Source: Saprospirales bacterium GYS_P2D
Lineage (GTDB): Bacteria > Bacteroidota > Bacteroidia > Chitinophagales > Saprospiraceae
DNA: 64,000 bases
NCBI GenBank assembly: GCA_009833045.1
Contig: WUUP01000008.1
Coordinates: 62,001-126,000, forward strand
Reading direction: 5' to 3'
Shown here: one piece after another, positions 60,706 through 64,000 of the stretch
Layout of the letters: each line of letters opens with the position of its first letter
How positions within the stretch are numbered: the first letter of the stretch is position 1
Made by a program: the position numbers and the translations under genes
The notes under the pieces: generated by a model
Seen by the model: only the letters and a program-made list of their open reading frames with translations
Database searches by the model: none
What the model was told of the DNA's origin: nothing

Positions 60706-60740
60706 AAAGCCCTACTAAAACTAATTCAGTGGGGCTTTTT
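60706..60740 (-). terminator. Terminator of the acetyltransferase gene
   Basis: AAGCCCTA (60707-60714) pairs with TGGGGCTT (60730-60737) including a G-U pair; on the minus strand it is followed by a broken T-run. It lies 25 bases beyond the end of the minus-strand GNAT gene. Confidence 0.6.
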
Positions 60741-60764
60741 ATATCATTTAAGCGGGAGCTGTAT

Positions 60765-61376
60765 TTACTTTTTTGCCATACAGTTGCGATCTACCTGAGC
60801 GAATGTGCTCTCGGCGATCTCTGGCCACTCTGAGCGCAAGATGCTATAGTATACGGTGTCACGACGATGGCCGTCAGTCATGAGTGTATGGTTGCGCAGT
60901 TTTCCTTCATATTGACCACCTATGGCTTCTATGGCAGTGCGTGATTGTTCATTGCGAGCATCAGTTTTGAGCTCTACTCGCTCACATTCCCATGCATTAA
61001 ATGCGTAATCTATCATGAGGAATTTCATATTGCGATTGAGCCCAGTGCGCTGATGCCGAGGACTGATCCATGTCGAGCCGATTTCCAGTCGATCATTAGG
61101 AGTAGAGATATTCATGTAGCTGGTGCTGCCAGCATAGGTGTCGCTCTGTTTATCATAGATAGCGAAAGGCATACGCTGATTAAGCTCTCGTTCTGTGATA
61201 GCTTTTTCAAAATATCCAGTGAGGGATTCTTCATCTCCAAATTCGGAAGGAGAATAGCGCAGCAGATTTGTGAATTCAATAGCTATCGGGAGCAACTGAT
61301 AAAAATGCTCCCACTGGAGGGGCTCCAGCCTGACTCGATTATTTTCTAATACGAGTGTCGGTGAAAGAATAATCAT
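60765..61376 (-). CDS. GNAT N-acetyltransferase (RimJ/RimL type)
   Basis: The protein has 203 residues. The pattern L-E-N-N-R-V-R-L-E-P-L near residues 10-20, I-G-S-T-W-I-S-P-R-H-Q-R-T-G-L-N near 96-111 (acetyl-CoA loop, slightly atypical as it lacks the usual G-x-G-x-A), and E-R-V-E-L-K-T-D-A-R-N-E-Q-S-R near 131-145 fit the RimJ/RimL group that acetylates protein N-termini or small amines. Substrate unknown. Confidence 0.88.
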   Translation of the reverse strand: MIILSPTLVLENNRVRLEPLQWEHFYQLLPIAIEFTNLLRYSPSEFGDEESLTGYFEKAITERELNQRMPFAIYDKQSDTYAGSTSYMNISTPNDRLEIGSTWISPRHQRTGLNRNMKFLMIDYAFNAWECERVELKTDARNEQSRTAIEAIGGQYEGKLRNHTLMTDGHRRDTVYYSILRSEWPEIAESTFAQVDRNCMAKK

Positions 61377-61451
61377 AGGGCGTTTCTGTTTACTGTAAAG
61401 GTGATATCTCTAAGATACATCATAAAGCTTACAGCTCGAAGCTGCATCCCT

Positions 61452-61473
61452 CAAAATAGCCATAAATGGCTAT
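61452..61473 (-). terminator. Terminator of the cysteine hydrolase gene
   Basis: ATAGCCA (61456-61462) pairs with TGGCTAT (61467-61473) around a TAAA loop; on the minus strand four T follow. It ends 8 bases beyond the gene. Confidence 0.6.
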
Positions 61474-61480
61474 AAGAAAA

Positions 61481-62062
61481 TCATGCCTGAAGTGGCGGCG
61501 TGAGATGCTCCATTACCTCCGCAGTGCTGAGCACAGTGGCAAATTCTCCATTAAGGCAGCTCAGTTCCGTCTGATGTACTACCTCTGCCGGGATAATGTC
61601 ACCGTAGATATCAACCTTATCATAGGCCGCCGTAGCATCATGGGCTAAGAAGGTTTCGAATCCCAGATTACCGGCCATGCGAGTACTCGTAGAGACACAG
61701 TGCTCAGTGGTGAGTCCGCATATGACTATAGTGAGATGCCCGTTTTTCTTGAGTTTCATCTCGAGCTCTGTACCGATGAAAGCGCTATTTACGGTCTTAG
61801 TCAAGACCGGCTCGTGGGGTAGTGGCTTGACTTTTTCTTGGATGGCATTGGTAGTTTTTTCAGGATAGAGAGGAGAGTTGGGGTTGATCGAGTTGTGCTG
61901 TATATGATACACTGGCCAGCTCATCTCTCTCCAAAAATGTAGCAATTCACTTGCTCGGTCCTCTGCATCTGGATTATTACGATGTCCCCAGTCATTATTG
62001 ACTTCGATGAGGCCATCTTGGATATCGATGAGGATGAGAGCTGGTCTCTTGGATAGTGTCAT
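61481..62062 (-). CDS. Isochorismatase-family cysteine hydrolase
   Basis: The protein has 193 residues. The catalytic set is visible: A-L-I-L-I-D-I-Q-D near residues 8-16 (Asp), T-K-T-V-N-S-A-F near 88-95 (Lys), and G-L-T-T-E-H-C-V-S-T-S-T-R near 115-127 (Cys). This is the isochorismatase/nicotinamidase superfamily; the wording fits hydrolases of small amides rather than entB-type enzymes. Cytoplasmic; the substrate is not determined. Confidence 0.88.
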   Translation of the reverse strand: MTLSKRPALILIDIQDGLIEVNNDWGHRNNPDAEDRASELLHFWREMSWPVYHIQHNSINPNSPLYPEKTTNAIQEKVKPLPHEPVLTKTVNSAFIGTELEMKLKKNGHLTIVICGLTTEHCVSTSTRMAGNLGFETFLAHDATAAYDKVDIYGDIIPAEVVHQTELSCLNGEFATVLSTAEVMEHLTPPLQA

Positions 62063-62102
62063 AAGCTTTTATTAATACCATTTTTCGAGCGCACAAATTA
62101 GT

Positions 62103-62110
62103 TAGTTTTG
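62103..62110 (+). promoter_or_regulatory. Candidate -7 element for the membrane MutS gene
   Basis: TAGTTTTG matches TAnnTTTG exactly. It lies only 6 bases before ATG 62117, so a transcript from it would be nearly leaderless. The -33 part (TTTCG near 62083) is poor. Confidence 0.35.
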
Positions 62111-62116
62111 CCGACT

Positions 62117-63925
62117 ATGAATCAGCGAATCAGTGAATATCAAGAGCTAATCAAAAAGTATACAGATCTGGCTACGAGCGAAGGCAAACGAAGCTTCAAT
62201 CTCTCACTACTCCGTCTGGCCGTCCTGATTGCTACCATCGCCATGGTGATTGTCAGTCTTGATAGACCTTTGTTTCTATTGATAGGTATTGTCGGATTTG
62301 GAGCGATCCTTTTTGTTTATATCGTGATGCAGCAGCAGCGTGCAGATCGGGCAAAGCGTCAGGCAGAAATGGCAGTAAAAATCAATGAAAATGAGATCAA
62401 CTGTCTTGAGCATTTTGAAAATCAATACTCTGACGGTAGCGAGTATGATCTGCCCAAGCACTACTACACGGGTGATCTTGATGTCTTTGGGCAGCCATCA
62501 CTATTCGGACTGATCAATCGCTGTCGGACCTATGATGGACATCAGTATCTCAGTCAGTGGCTATCCCAGATCGAGGATCGGAAGACTATCGTCGAGCGAC
62601 AAACTGCTGTCCAAGAGCTCGAGCCTATGGTCAAATGGCGCCAGCGACTGGCGAATCATCTATATACATTACAAGATCATAGCGCTAATCCAGCGGATTT
62701 GCTTGAGTCACTTCTACAACAAGATGTAGCATGGGCGGATAAGATATGGATACGTATCTGGTCGATCTTGACGCCATTGCTATGGATCGGGATAGGAGTA
62801 CTATATTATTTTGACGGGGATATCGGATATGTGACCGCCAGTGCTTTGGCTATAGCCAATATAGGTATCATGCTCTACTATGGCGGCCGGGTCTCTGATG
62901 TGCAGGGACATCTCTCGGCAGCGGTCGTACAGCTCAGTGAATACTCCGATAGTCTGCAGCATATCATGCGCCAAGACTATCAGTCAGACTATATCAATCA
63001 GGACCTCCAGCCACTTAAAAATACAAGTGAAGACGGACATCCAGTCTCACAGCTGAAAGAGCTGAAAGGGATCATAGATCGGATGGACTATCGACTGAAT
63101 ATGATCGTAGGATTCTTGCTCAATGTCTTTTTGCTCTGGGATCTGAGGATCATCAAGCAGCTTGGACAGTGGCAATCATCGAATCAGGATATCCTGCATC
63201 AAGTATTCGGACTCATCGGCAAAATGGAAGCCCTCAGTAGCCTCGCCACCTGGTCGTACAATCATCCAGAGTATCAATATGCCGAGTTGAGCGAAGCCTC
63301 ATTTGAGCTATCAGGTACAGAAATGGGACATCCGCTGCTGGATAGAGGACATCATGTTAAAAATAGCTTTACCAAGACAGCTCAGGACCCGATCACCATC
63401 ATCACCGGCTCTAATATGTCTGGTAAAAGTACTTTCCTCAGGACGGTCGGGGTGAATATGATCTTAGCCTATGCGGGGACGAGAGTCTGTGCAAGCTCGC
63501 TTCGGACCTCAGTAGTGCAGCTCATCAGCTACATGCGTATCAAGGATGCGCTCGAGGAGAGTGTCAGCACTTTCAAAGCTGAGCTCAATCGAGTAGAGAT
63601 GATCCTGAGCCAGATCCGTACAGGAGCGCCGAGTCTCATACTCATCGATGAGATGCTCCGAGGGACTAACTCTAAAGACAAACTCAAAGGCTCCATAGGT
63701 ATCACCAAAAAGCTCATGGAGAGCGGAGCATACGCTATGATAGCTACTCACGATATTCAGCTCGCAGAGCTTGGTAGAGACTACCCAGATCATATTAAAA
63801 ACTATTATTTCGATATTGATTTTGAAGATGGAGATCTCCGCTTTGACTATGAGCTCAAAGAGGGCATCTGCGAAAACTTTAATGCCAGCTATCTCATCAG
63901 TCAGCTCGGCATAGAGATGGAATGA
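62117..63925 (+). CDS. Membrane-associated MutS-family ATPase
   Basis: The protein has 602 residues from ATG 62117. Unlike MutS1 it has two N-terminal hydrophobic segments (about 30-70) and another pair near 213-260, so it is membrane bound. The C-terminal ATPase has Walker A G-S-N-M-S-G-K-S-T-F near 435-444, Walker B L-I-L-I-D-E-M-L-R-G-T-N-S near 511-523, and A-T-H-D near 548-551. There is no N-terminal mismatch-binding domain. This MutS-like group is known in Bacteroidota but its function is not established, so mismatch repair should not be assumed. Confidence 0.88.
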   Translation: MNQRISEYQELIKKYTDLATSEGKRSFNLSLLRLAVLIATIAMVIVSLDRPLFLLIGIVGFGAILFVYIVMQQQRADRAKRQAEMAVKINENEINCLEHFENQYSDGSEYDLPKHYYTGDLDVFGQPSLFGLINRCRTYDGHQYLSQWLSQIEDRKTIVERQTAVQELEPMVKWRQRLANHLYTLQDHSANPADLLESLLQQDVAWADKIWIRIWSILTPLLWIGIGVLYYFDGDIGYVTASALAIANIGIMLYYGGRVSDVQGHLSAAVVQLSEYSDSLQHIMRQDYQSDYINQDLQPLKNTSEDGHPVSQLKELKGIIDRMDYRLNMIVGFLLNVFLLWDLRIIKQLGQWQSSNQDILHQVFGLIGKMEALSSLATWSYNHPEYQYAELSEASFELSGTEMGHPLLDRGHHVKNSFTKTAQDPITIITGSNMSGKSTFLRTVGVNMILAYAGTRVCASSLRTSVVQLISYMRIKDALEESVSTFKAELNRVEMILSQIRTGAPSLILIDEMLRGTNSKDKLKGSIGITKKLMESGAYAMIATHDIQLAELGRDYPDHIKNYYFDIDFEDGDLRFDYELKEGICENFNASYLISQLGIEME

Positions 63926-63950
63926 TACTGTAAAAAAAACTACCAATGTC

Positions 63951-64000
63951 ATGACACAACTTATACCTCGGTCTGCTGATTTTGACATTCAGCTACAGCT
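63951..64000 (+). CDS. Possible start of a gene cut by the right edge
   Basis: ATG 63951 opens a frame that stays open for 16 codons to the end of the window (M-T-Q-L-I-P-R-S-A-D-F-D-I-Q-L-Q), 25 bases after the MutS-like gene. Too short to identify; could be incidental. Confidence 0.35.
   Translation, partial: MTQLIPRSADFDIQLQ

Overview
The window looks like chromosomal DNA of a Bacteroidota bacterium, probably Saprospiria-like. The evidence is a type IX secretion (T9SS) sorting domain, PPC-like and SprB-like repeat proteins, DUF5686, DUF3810 and CBU_0592 families, TonB-C proteins, a deoxyhypusine-synthase-like polyamine gene, promoters of the TTG-N19/20-TAnnTTTG type, and no consistent Shine-Dalgarno sequences. 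No rRNA, tRNA, CRISPR array, transposase or phage gene was seen.

Layout. 0-11 kb: a truncated globin and a DinB-like protein, a DUF5686 outer-membrane protein, a 1736-residue PPC-module protein with a T9SS sorting domain, and a superfamily 1 helicase. 11-15.7 kb: an OprC-like copper TonB receptor behind a small Cys/Met-rich protein, both flanked by inverted repeats, then a TonB-C lipoprotein and a secreted unknown. 15.9-18.5 kb: DUF58, polyphosphate kinase 2 and S4-protein genes in one run, then thioredoxin. 18.6-25.3 kb: an accessory stretch with several broken genes (a DUF6364 antitoxin, an SLC13 transporter cut by one stop, a ParE toxin reduced to its first 17 codons beside an intact ParD). 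25.3-33.9 kb: a beta-barrel protein, a membrane-anchored nuclease, a HerA-like ATPase, a periplasmic thioredoxin, the glmM / cysteine desulfurase / ribD run and a PAP2 phosphatase.

34-44 kb: a 1970-residue secreted protein containing a 726-bp tandem DNA repeat. It is transcribed divergently from ffh across an intergenic region with two good promoters and two perfect inverted repeats. mutS follows. 44.6-52 kb: the most interesting part. Eight same-strand genes with tiny gaps or overlaps encode arginine decarboxylase, agmatinase and a deoxyhypusine-synthase-like enzyme, then a basic micro-protein, an acidic-tailed protein, an unrecognised ATP-grasp-like protein, a GshB-like ligase and an AstE/AspA-like zinc hydrolase. 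Together they suggest polyamine synthesis coupled to a peptide- or amide-forming and hydrolysing pathway that I cannot match to a known system.

52-64 kb: a sortilin/BNR-repeat secreted protein, a Crp/Fnr regulator, a Tat-type subunit and GMC oxidoreductase pair, a type-B carboxylesterase, a small membrane protein, an acetyltransferase, a cysteine hydrolase and a membrane-associated MutS-family ATPase. Both window edges cut through probable genes.
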